64,000 bases of DNA. Source: Nepenthes gracilis. Its lineage: Eukaryota > Streptophyta > Magnoliopsida > Caryophyllales > Nepenthaceae. Position 1 is the stretch's first letter, and every line of letters starts with the position of its first letter. Location: assembly GCA_033239525.1 (NCBI GenBank), contig BSYO01000031.1, positions 3,504,467-3,568,466 on the forward strand. Direction: 5' to 3'. The notes beneath the pieces were generated by a model. It worked only from the letters and a program-made list of their open reading frames with translations, searched no databases and was not told the origin of the DNA. The position numbers were made by a program, and so were the translations under genes. Positions 21,501 to 33,016 of this stretch are shown piece by piece.

Positions 21501-23670
21501 CTGTAAATTTGATTTTCAGCTTTAATGGGGTTGGATTCCCCAAAAACTTTAGAGCATGCTTATTTATAAAGTGGTCAAAGCGCGTCATATGCTATACCTG
21601 TGATCAATGGCCCTTCTACTTTTAGCTAGGTTTGTATTCTATTGATGAATCATCCAATTGATAATATTATTCATTCGACCCATCATTACCAAATAATCAT
21701 CTTTCCAACTAAAACTTTATTCTTTGCTTCTTGACATTTTGATACATATCATGCATAAATTTTTAAATGTTTAGTTATTCAAAATCAAATAAAACACATT
21801 TTCTTAACGATTTTTTTGATATAATTCCCATAATGACCCTAGCATAAAATATAATAATAATTAATAATAACTAAATATAATAAATCAAAGATTTTTGTTC
21901 ATATAAAACTCAAATACAAATTTCAAAACAAATCAAACACAATTCTGAATGCAAAATATAAAATAACAAATTTTTCATATATCTTCTGTTCAAAATCTTG
22001 TAAGTTTTCAAGCCCTCCAATCTAAAATAATTAAAAATAATATAAAATTTATTTATTTAAAACTCAACAAATGTGTATATATAATAACAAAACATATAAC
22101 TATAAAATAAAACAAATGAACAAATATAATAAAACACATATAAAATCAAATATATTAAATAATCTAAATGTACCAAACATCAAATATACAATACCATACA
22201 CAATTTGTAATCCATATATAAATTTCAAAATAGTTCAAAATACCAAACCATCCAAAATCTCAAAAGTTTGAAATTTAAATCTAAAATTGGATAAATCCAA
22301 ATATGGATCAAAGCCTACAAACTTAAAAAATATTTGTATATATAAATATAATACTTTAAATATTTATTTATTTTACACAAGGAGAAAAAAAGTTTTTAAA
22401 TATTTAATAAAATTTAAATAAAATATTAAAATATTCAATAAAAACTACAATCATTCAACAATATTTGAAATAGAAAAATTAAAAAACTACATATATATAT
22501 ATATATATGTTAAAATATTTACAATAAAAAGCAAATCTTGATAAAATTAAAATATTTACAAATAGACTAAATAACAGACATAGAAAAATTACTTTAATCT
22601 TCTCTTTTTCTCTTCTTTCTTTACTCTTGTATCCACTCTTTTCTTTCTTTCAAAAATGATCCAAAATAATATAAATATAACTTATATAAACAAATTAATA
22701 AGTATTTAACAGACACATCAAATACTACTAACAATCCTCATGCATATACTAACATCATATCAAACACAACTCAAATAATAATATTTTGTCTAAATCATGT
22801 ATAAATGTGATACAGATACACATCAAATACCGCCTAATTTATTCAAAACATATATACGCATCATAAAAATATACATCAAACATTCAACTTTTTATGCATC
22901 CAAAACCAAGCCTTTTTTTTTTCAAAATTTAATTTTCTTTTAAAAATTTATTATATAATTATTTTTACAATGTTTTAAAATTATTTTAATTACATTGTAA
23001 TTTATAATTGAGAACCAAAAATTATAAATCACACATAAATCAAACTATAATCAACAATTTAATTTAGACAATTTCAAGTATTTTTTCTAATTCACCCATA
23101 AGATGATATTTGTGAGCAACTCCCACATTTTTTATATGGCATTTCCCATTTGATTTCTTCGAATCATCTCATCAACTCTGAGGATTGTATAGAAAATGAT
23201 CTTAAAAACACCCTTTCAAGTACCTTCTAAATAACATTAGTTTAAGTAACTTTCAACTATTTATCTATAACAATAAACCCACATAAAATTACTTTAATAA
23301 ATAATATCATACTAAAATAAATTAACTTTAGACCAACTTAATAATAATATAACATCAACGAAGCGACAGTAGGTGTCCAAAACCGTCATTCATTAATTGG
23401 GTTGATCAAGATAAACAGCAGTATCAGCTGCATTAGAACCTGAATGAGGAACGGTAATCCATAAGCACGTACCCAAATCTCAATAAAAAGACTAGAGTTC
23501 GTGAATTTTACTATATTAAACAAAGGAAGAGCACAAATTGAGTTCCAGATCTCTAATAAAATAAAACTTTCTTCCTACAATCCAACTTGCAGACCACAGA
23601 GACTGCAAATGGAGTTCAAGAGACAGAGGGAGAGGGGGGGGGGGTCTAAGGAAGGGCACACCCTCTGATA
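21500..23670. other. AT-rich DNA without recognised genes
   Basis: Very A-rich on the plus strand, with an AT microsatellite near 22490-22508. I see no coding signal. The right end includes the probable 3' untranslated region of the histone gene and an 11-base G run at 23634-23644. Confidence 0.5.
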
Positions 23671-23671
23671 A

Positions 23672-25007
23672 TTAAGCCTTCTTGGGGGACTTAGTGGCCT
23701 TGGAAGGGGACTTAGGCTCCTTGACAGCTTTATCAGACTTTTTTGGAAGAAGAACTGGGTTTATATTAGGAAGCACACCACCATGGGCTATGGTCACTCC
23801 ATGGAGCAGCTTTCCAAGCTCCTCGTCGTTCCTTACAGCTAACAGAAGATGCCTTGGAATGATCCTGTTCTTCTTGTTGTCCCTTGCCGCATTACCCGCC
23901 AACTCCAAAACCTAGCCGCATAATATAGCAAACAACAAAGGGTAGTCAAGGTTGTTAGATTTTGGAAAATTAATAACAAAAATTACATCAAAAAAAAAAA
24001 AAAACTCCTGAAAGAAAGAAACTACAATCAAAAGAGGATAGGTTGCATTAATTTCAAAATTAGGGTTTTAAGAATGACCACAAATTGCATTTTTCCTATT
24101 AACACAATCCTAATGAAAGCACAGTACACGTAACAAAACTAACAGATCCAAAATTTATCATAGATCCACACCACTTCTAACCTACATTCAATATTCACAT
24201 CACAATCCTTGCAGATTGAATCTTCAAACTGGCAATTCGCAGAAAAGAATTCATATTACACTGAACAAGAATTAGGTTTAATACAACAGTTAGATCTACT
24301 ACATTCAGATCTAAAGTCCACTAATCAATCAGCAAAAATATCAATCCAACCTTCTGAAAATCTCTTGATGTGAGTAGACCTTAGATAACCTATTTGAGCT
24401 CGGCTTTGTACGTTCATCTTCTTAGGTTTTATGGAATTCATTACTTGCCCCATTGATGAATTAAAATTTTGAGGAGTAAGCTAAAATGACATTTGGTTCC
24501 TTCAGAAAGCTTCAAATTGAAGAATGAACTCAACATAGAAATTACGAGCACATCAATAACAGAAACTGAACTTAAAAAACCCCAATTCACAGAAACTCTC
24601 AAGAGAGAACCCATTAACGTGGAGAGCAGACACAAACCTAAATGCCATAGAATTTTCACCCGATTCGAGCTAATTTGATGAAAGAAAGAAAATCCATGGA
24701 GAATGCGAGCTAAAGAAAACACATAAACTGAAAAAAAGCCCTGGCAAACAAAACTCAACATAGAACAGCTGACAGAAATCAGAGAGACGACAATCACCTC
24801 AGCCGCAAGGTACTCCAGAACGGCGGCGAGGTAAACCGGAGCACCGGTTCCAACCCTCTGAGAATACCTTCCCTTCTTCAAGTACCGTCCGATACGCCCA
24901 ACGGGAAACTGCAAACCCGCCTTTACTGAACGGGACACTGGCTTCTTCTTCGGACCGCCGCCCCTCCTTCCGGCTGCACCCTTCTTTACCTTCGCCGTGC
25001 TCTCCAT
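23672..25007 (-). CDS. histone H2A.W-type variant
   Basis: Two exons on the minus strand, 25007-24798 (70 codons) and 23911-23672 (79 codons plus stop), separated by an 886-bp GT...AG intron (GAG|GTGATT ... CTAG|GTTTTG), give 149 aa. The N-terminus is [18 protein letters not shown]. The histone fold is clear ([36 protein letters not shown], then [43 protein letters not shown]). The C-tail carries SPSK and a terminal SPKKA, the minor-groove motif typical of plant H2A.W. It packages DNA in nucleosomes; H2A.W is known to favour heterochromatin compaction. The gene looks intact. The longer unspliced open frame down to 24441 is intron read-through. Confidence 0.95.
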
Positions 25008-25140
25008 TTTCTACCTATCTCCGTTCACTGATCGGCCGGAAAACCAGACACAAATAAATTAAAATAAAATCAATCGATCGGAGAAGAATCCTTCAATTGG
25101 ATCGGATTGGGGCTACGGATAAGAGCGTGCTGAGCAAGGG

Positions 25141-25153
25141 GTTATTAAATATG
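25141..25153 (-). promoter_or_regulatory. candidate TATA box of the H2A.W gene
   Basis: The minus strand reads CATATTTAATAAC about 135 bp upstream of the ATG. Further upstream, CACGGATC at 25258-25251 differs by one base from the plant histone octamer CGCGGATC. Confidence 0.4.
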
Positions 25154-25543
25154 GGTCTTCACTTCAGCGCAGCAACTCTACGGTCCTAAATGAAGGGTTT
25201 CGGCCGTTCGATACATATCGAACCCAACGGATAGGAAGAACATAAATCACGATCCGTGTCATGGGTAATGGACCAATAGTATGAGTCCAGGTGTCCAAAT
25301 TGGGATCCGGAGCCAGTTTCTCCCATCAAACCACCTATTTTGAAAAGTAAAATTGATAAATTTGGTTGATTTTGAAACCCCTAACCATGCCAATCCATCA
25401 AAAAAAATATTTTTAATCAAAATATTTTTAAAAAAAATTAATGAGACAGAAGTTATTTTCACCTAAAAAATTTTTATATAAAAAATTAACTTTTTATGTG
25501 TATAATATTTAATTTATTTAAAAAGTTATAATATATATTTTTT

Positions 25544-25740
25544 GGTAAGTAAGTAAAATTATATTAAAATAAAAAAATTTATAGAAAATTTATATTCTAT
25601 CTCCATGTGTTTTGTCAACTTAGAGTTAGAATATAGATGTAAGGATATTCCTCAAACATCATAAAAAACGTCATTAAAACCAAAGTAAAATAACAAAAGA
25701 AAATAATCGGCCAAATTGAAGTCATCCAAAACGGCAGTTT
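25544..25740 (-). repeat. LINE-like 3' end, copy 1
   Basis: Homologous to 31802-32045. On the minus strand the segment ends ..AATATAATTTTACTTACTTACC followed by A-rich DNA, like the 3' end of many plant L1-type LINEs, and contains a block like TTGAGGAATATCC..AC. No coding part remains. The LINE assignment is inference. Confidence 0.45.
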
Positions 25741-25929
25741 GTCTTCAACAATACCGGCCAAAATGCAATTACACAAGCTAGCGATATATATATCTCTCCA
25801 AACCGACTAGATTACGCTCTTTCAGATTGGTCTTATGCATCTGAACCAAACCGGCCAAAATGCATCCATACAAATCAGCCATTCCCACTCCATCCAAACC
25901 ACTTCGTTTCAAAAACAAAACCGGCCTTG

Positions 25930-27097
25930 AGCATCGTCCACGGCCCTCTCTGGCCATCTATAAAATCATATCATAGTCTTTATATATCTATGAGGTTAAA
26001 AAAATCATAATTATTGAAGTTTGAATGATAAAAAGTTGGACAGCTTTTGGACAAAATTCTGCCGGGTAGGTGGGCCACACAACTGAAATGAAATTCGAAA
26101 TCCCAAATTTCATATGAAATTTAAAATGAAATTTCAGTTTTTGGGTTATCAGGAAGATTTTTATGAGCTTTTCTACATTTATTTTATTGTCTATAACTTA
26201 TTATATACAGGAGTTATTGAAAAAATTAAAAATAAAATTGATGTATGGAGTACTGATGGGAGAGAAAAATGGAAATAAAAAAAATTAGAAATATTTTTTT
26301 GAAAAATTAGAAAATATAACAAATTCATAAAATCTGTTTAATTTTATATATTTTTATTTAAAAATTTAATTTTCTCAAAATTTGTACCAAAATTTTAAAA
26401 AATAGAAAACATGAAAAGCATGTTTTCCATAATTTTTGACTAACTATAAAGTAAAGTTTTCATATATATATTTTTAATATTATCTATATAATAACATTTT
26501 AAAAATATATGATTTTAAAAATATTATTTTATAAATTTATAAAATGTAAATATTTATATTTAATAAATAATGAAATTTTGATTCAATTTCTAGTCAATTT
26601 TATTTATATATTTTTAATTTTTTTATTTGAATTAACATGTTCATAAAAATTATTAAATTAATATAAATTATATAAACATGTTTAAAAATTATAATTATTA
26701 ATGTGAAACATTAAAAATACAGTATTTTAACTAATATTTAAGTTATTTTTATGAATATTTATTTTATTGTTTAATTTTATTGTGTAATAATTTTTATGAC
26801 TTAACAAAATTTTATATATTGTTAATTTAATAAAAATTATACTAACTATATTATAATAATTTAAAAATTTATCATTATTAAAAGTGATGCATAACTAATG
26901 TCTATTTTTGACTTTGTACTAGTTAAATACATAGTTTGGGCCATAAAAATTATGTATTAGTAAATTTATACTTGAGTAATTAATTTTATGATGAAAATTA
27001 AATTCAAATTTATTCAATAATTTATTAAGTTTAGTTCAAATGAGCTGAATCTATACTTTTAACAAAATAACAGTTAATCATTAAAAATTAAGTACAT
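25930..27097. other. AT-rich intergenic DNA
   Basis: No gene signal seen. Long A/T runs occur, with a small palindrome near 26095-26140 (repeats of ATGAAATTT). Confidence 0.5.
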
Positions 27098-27102
27098 AAA
27101 TT

Positions 27103-28033
27103 TGATGCGTCATGGATTCAAATTTTGAACAAATTTGAGTCAAGGCGTCGTAACGGATCTGCAGTGTCCACAAAGTCTAAATCCTACACATTACAACTAT
27201 GAACAAGAAGTCGTGTGACGGCGGTAGTTTGTCTCATCGAAAATATTCTGACACTCAAGTCAGTAAATAGCATTTGAATTAATAAGGTGCAAGTAAAACG
27301 ATGCAATGAAAATGCAGAGAGTACTTGTGATAGGAATGCTCTCGTTAGTTGAGGGACTTTGGGTTGCTCATGAGAAACAAAAATTCTAAGCACCATGTTC
27401 ATTGGGAACGTAGTAGCAAAGAGAGAGAGAGCGTTACAATGTTGGAAGCGTGAGAGTTTAACAATAGAAAACTTTTCTTTTTACTAGTAGGTGAGAGCTT
27501 GTCTTGGAGTGAGAACTCCAGGACCTCTTTGTAGCTACTATGCTGGGCTGCCTTTCTTGTGCAGAATGATTTAATTCTCGTGTTCTGTTAGAATAGTTAC
27601 CTTTTTTGACGTGGAACCTTTATTGCAGTAACGTTTACTAGACTAATGATATTCTTTCTGCGTTTTATAACCGTTAGGGTTTTCAACAGATAGAAAAATG
27701 ATTCTGGTGCCCTTCTTAATAGAGGTTGCCTTTTGTGGAGAGCACGAAATCAGGAAAGAAGACCATTGCTGATCAAGGACGGGCAAGAAAGCCCAACTGG
27801 GCTTGGCCCACTTGAAGCCTGGTCAGCAGTCGGTCAGCTGATCATACTTCTGATCGATGGAACCGTTGACCGTCTTTGGACTAAGTTGTCCGTCCTATTC
27901 TTGGGCTCTTACTGGCTCATTAGCCTTTCGTCTGATCAACGGATAACGTTGACCGTTCAGACGTAAATGGGCCGCTGTGAATTTGGGTCGTTTCTCCCTC
28001 TTGGGCCAACCCATTGCAGTGGCATACCCACCA
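27103..28033 (-). repeat. solo LTR of a Tat-type element
   Basis: The segment opens TGATGCGTCATGG and closes GGCATACCCACCA, matching the ends of the 764 and 11086 LTRs. It shares CACTCAAGTCAGTAAATAG near 27255 and repeated GTTGACCGT motifs near 27867 and 27950. It is flanked by a perfect AAATT duplication (27098-27102 and 28034-28038) and has no internal coding region, so it is a solo LTR left by recombination. At 931 bp it is shorter than the LTRs of the full element. Confidence 0.85.
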
Positions 28034-28038
28034 AAATT

Positions 28039-29353
28039 ATATGTATAAAATATTTAGGACATATTTTATTCTAAATAATAAATTATAATTAAAAATTATA
28101 TTTTTGTATGATTTGTTATTATATGTATATAAATATTTTACTATTTTTAGCACTTTTAAAATATACTGACACAAAATAAATTCTATTAATTAATTTATTA
28201 TAAATAAATATATTTTATAAAATTTTTGATTAACTATAAAGTAAAGTTTTTTCACATCTTTTTATTTTCTACTCATATATCAATACTTTAAAATCTATGA
28301 TTGTGAAAACACTATTTTATACTAATAAATATAAATGTATGAAATTAAATCAGTTAATTTATTATAAATAAATATCTAATTAAATTTATAATGTGATATA
28401 CTTATAATCATATATTGAATGTTTGACCTTTTTTTTTCCCTGTTTTAAAAGAAGTTTTAAAAAATATAGCTATTAATGTTTCAAAATTATCAAAAATAAA
28501 AATAAATTTTATTTTATTTCAAATTCTCTCATTTTTATCTCTCTTTATATTAATTTTGATAATTTTGATACAATTAGATATATAATAAAATATATAAATA
28601 TTATTTTTATTTAAAAATAAATATATTTTTTTTATTCCAATCTGCATGCACACAAGAATATTAAGGGAACAATCCCTAGTTATGTAGTTAAATCCCTTAA
28701 ATGGAAGTGGCTATCTTTTATACATTTGATATTTTTTTAATAATGTGATATTAGTTAATTTATTTAATTTTATAAGGATTAATTAATAAAATAATAAATA
28801 AAATATAATGTTATTTGAAAATATTTTAAAAAAGTTAATGCAAATGGGGGAAAAAGGAAGCATGTCATATCTGTTTAATCTCACAATCTCTGTTTTACAT
28901 TCATCTTTGTTTTAATTACATGAAGCAACATGATTTTTCTATATATTTAAGTTGTCCTTTCATTTATGTTTTACTATTCAATTTTTTTATTGGAGTTTTT
29001 GTAAATATTGTTAGGTTTTAAATTACTCAATTGGGAGTCATATTTTCAACAAATGAACTATGTAAAAATTTATTCGGTTTTGGTGTAAGAACTTCTACGA
29101 GTAAAAGATTTGAGTAGCTTGAACATAGATAGTAGAAGGCCAACATATGCAAAATTTGCTCGTAGTGATCAAATGTTAGTTAAGGGTATAAAATTCTGCA
29201 CAATTTTTAGGTCAAAAGTTAGAGTATTCAATGAAAAGGGGTATCGCAAGAACAGAAAAAAGAAAAATGTTAATTTTTGATATTTGTTTGAGGTCTGATT
29301 TGAGTTCAATTATCTCCCAATCTTATGCATGTCAATTTTACAATTGTTGTAGA
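28039..29353. other. AT-rich intergenic DNA
   Basis: No recognisable gene or structured repeat. Confidence 0.5.
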
Positions 29354-29358
29354 ATGTA

Positions 29359-31295
29359 TGTAATACCCGATTTTCATTTTATTTGATTTAATATTATATA
29401 TTATTTTTGGTTAAATTGAATACATCAAAAATGTTTGTACATTGTCAATTTAAAGAATAATTGGAGTAATAAAGCAGATGGCATTTGAAGTACATTCGAC
29501 CTATGCCTGAGTGTGCTTTCTAGATTGGGCATTCCTAAGGAGATCCTAAGGTGGCGCACGAGCACCGAAACCAATATAGGTGTGCTTGAGGGCGTCCGAG
29601 GTGGCGCTTGTGCCCAGTAAGGGTTTGGAAGCTGACACCTGACGTGTGTCCAAACGACACTCGTGTGTTGATGCGCCTATATATGGCTTAGCGCACACTA
29701 TTTGGTCATTTCGCACGTTAAAGAAAAGAAATGAGAGAGAAATAGAAGAAAGAAAAGAGAGAAAGGGGAGGAAGTAGCTTGGAACATCCATTTGTCAAAT
29801 TTACTTAGTTGAAATTTGAGGTAAAGATTTTTATGTTTAATAATTTTAATATATATACATGTTATTTTACTTACCCTATTTAATTTTCTCATGCATGTGT
29901 GTTACATTTACTAGTTGTGTTACATTTACTAGTTGTTTTAAAGTTTTGCTTCTATTTGAAAAAATATTAAAGAATTTTGTTTATTTTATGAAAAATGGAT
30001 AAATATTTTAAGGTATTATATTCATATATTAATAAATTTATAGAAAAAAAAAAGTTATGAAAACTGTAAATGGGTCATACATGTGGTATCCATGCATTGT
30101 TGCTCGAGTTGGGCTTTAGCTTTATTATGTGCTTTGATATGTAACTTTTTTTAAGAAAAAAGTTTTGTGATTTAACCTTTTTAATTAAATGTTTTGACCT
30201 TTTTTGCTGGTAAGAAAAGCTTTGTGATGTGACATAAAGACTCTATCTGATTGTATTTTTATTAGAATTATTGTAAGGAGTTGAATAGAATTATTATATT
30301 TAAACATCTTAATATATCAAACAAACTTAAAAATTGTATTTATCATATACGGGTGGTAAAAAAAATGGTGTTTAATCCCATCTATAAATGATAATATGTA
30401 TAGGTCTAAATAGTAGTAATTTGGCTTCAAGTTACTAGGAGTATATGTAATCTTTCTTCAAATTTGTTTTTCGATCTTTGGTTTTTTAATTTGTGCATTT
30501 TTGAATTTTGATATGTTTTCCTACGTTGATTTGTATTGAGACTTCATGCAAGATTCGCAGGTTTTTGCTCCTAGTTGGGATTCGATGGATCTCGTACATT
30601 TGGATATATAGTTTCATTTTGGATTATGCGGTTTTGTTTTGAGTTATACTTTTAAATATAAAATCACATTCGGACTTTCGTTGATGGGCATTTTGAATTA
30701 TGGTTTTATGCGTTTTGTATATGTGTTTATCGCCTCTCATCATGATTTTTGGACGTAGTGTTTATTATATTATAGTATATAAATATTTGTTGAGCTTTCG
30801 ACTTATATTTTTATTTTCTTATCTTCTTTAAAATAGTAAATTTTTGATACATTGCAGAGAATTTAGATATGGTCTTACTTATTTTGGTGAGTAATAGTAT
30901 TTTGTTCCAATTGTTATGGTTATGTTATATTTTTGGATATTAAAGATGGTCGGATGTAGGCTTATGCTTCTGTATTGGGTCAATTGGATCATTTTATTTG
31001 ATAATTGATATCGATGGTTAGTGTTGGATTTGTGGTATGTTGGTTGTCACCTTTCTTTGCGATATTTTGGACTGTGTCGCATTTATTTTATTTTTTAAAT
31101 GAGTTATCTGATAAGATCCCGTAAATTATTTGTAATCTAATTTATTGTTATTAATTATTGAGGATGTATAGTTTATTGTTAGATTACACTTGAAGTTGAA
31201 ATCTATAGGATTATTGTTTCATAATTGGGATTTAAATTGTATGATATGTAATTAATTATATTTGTTTAAATCTATTTTGGTTCAGGGCAGTAACA
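29359..31295 (+). repeat. solo LTR, chromovirus-like family (copy A)
   Basis: It starts TGTAATACCCGATT and ends GGGCAGTAACA. Flanks are ATGTA and ATATA, a four-of-five match for a target duplication. A TATA box, TATATAT, lies at 29678-29684, followed by a purine-rich leader (29715-29775). It is homologous to copy B at 34646, including the sequence just after the start and the CGGGTGG block. No internal coding sequence adjoins it. Confidence 0.7.
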
Positions 31296-31801
31296 ATATA
31301 TTACTGATTGATTATTATTTTTGTATGTTGCTAAGTATATTATAATTTATATTTAACCGATTATTTATATGTATTATTATAAAGATCTTTTGAAAAATAT
31401 TATTTATAATAACACACTTTATAGCATATTTATTTAAAATTTATTCAATAATTTTTTTAATTAAAGAAAATTTTCACATTCGGTACTATAAGCAATTTTA
31501 CTCAATATACTCACACAAGAGATTGGTGATCGAACAATTAACGAATAATTCAAATTTTATTCTACTACATGAATAGTGTATATAATTTTTTGACAAATTT
31601 GTGTTATTTTGTTTATAGGTAACATATTTTAGCTCTTGGAGAAAGTTGATTTGGCATGAAATATTTGCTGATTTTCAGGGAGTAAGGCTGTTTTGAAATA
31701 TATAGAAAAATATTAAAAAATTAAAATATATTAACTAATATTTTTCTAATATACTATAATATTATAATATATTGACCACTGCACCTAATAATATATATAT
31801 A

Positions 31802-32045
31802 TTAGTAAGTAATTAAATTTTATAAATGAAAAGAATAAAGTACAAGGCCAATATTCTATCTGCAAGTGTTTTATCAACTTAAATGTAGAATAGAGACGTT
31901 TGGGTATTCCCCAAACACCATAAAACATTTCACGAAAACAAAGTAAAGTAAAACAACTAGACAAAGTAAACAGAGATGAATACTCCAAAGACCATCAACC
32001 AATCCGGTCAAAGTAGTAGAGAAAAACCATCCAAACGGCCCAGCA
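31802..32045 (-). repeat. LINE-like 3' end, copy 2
   Basis: Shares with 25544-25740 the AGTAAGTAA end, the TATTCTATCT..G.GTTTT.TCAACTTA block and ATTCC.CAAACA. Orientation is minus. Confidence 0.45.
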
Positions 32046-32843
32046 TGCTTGTCAGTCTTGCTAAAACAGCATCCACTCCAGCAAAAATTATGTCAGAAGG
32101 ATGTAGCCATCCATGCAATGGCAAGATATCGGTCACCATACAGACCAGTAAAAGCACCAGAGTAGGAGGAAGTAGCCAACCGCGTGTCGACAGAGAAGCA
32201 ACCTACTTAGGGAAGAAAAGCCGCTCCCTATAAGCATATCGACACGCCCTCCTAGACAAGCTTGAAGTCAGCACCCCTTACCTAATCGGCAAGCGACCAG
32301 CCATAGATTTGTGCCCAGAACCGTCATAATGGCAAGACTCATGCCCGACAGGAGAACAGATACTATAACTACTATTTTTCACCCAATTCAATTCATTCTA
32401 CTTCAAAAAAAGAATTTTCGATACGTAGCCCAACATTTAACCAATATCGGTACAACTACAAATAAAACCAACATGAGTAAAACGAACACAGATATTTTAT
32501 TTTACAATAACAATTGTTGAATTTCTTTCCCGATAAATTCTAAGGAAAATACTAAATTCCTCATAAGCCGTTTCTTATTCGTTCAACTCCGCCCAAAAGA
32601 ACATATTAGTCAACATATCAACTATATTAACTAAAATACAAATAAATTATGATATTATCACGATATCAAAAAACATTAATATTAAAAGATCTGATTCCAA
32701 TACATATTGGTCAATAATAGGTCACAAATGGCCCATACGTATAAATATACCTAACTTCTTAGACAATGGAAGAAAAAGGAAAAACACCAATCCTCTTAGC
32801 ATTTATAACACTAATCAACCTCCCTTCCATAGATATGGTTCAT

Positions 32844-32861
32844 TTTATTTTCTCATTTATT
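32844..32861 (-). terminator. candidate polyadenylation signals of ArgJ
   Basis: Two AATAAA hexamers on the minus strand (32861-32856 and 32849-32844) lie 156-173 nt past the stop codon, a normal 3' UTR length. Confidence 0.45.
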
Positions 32862-33016
32862 TTTTCATTTTTTTTCTTTAGATTTCAATAGACTTGAAAT
32901 ATCAAACAAAAATATATATAGATGAGTTATAAATAAGTTATAAATGAGTACAACATTTGCCTTCCCGTGCTACATGGGGACCGAAGATGAAACAATTCAG
33001 CTACTCGAGAGACAAC

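Noticed and set aside
24441..24797. Extension of the first H2A exon into a longer protein
   Set aside because: It reads hydrophobic intron sequence. The GT at 24797 and the acceptor at 23912 restore the conserved histone fold.
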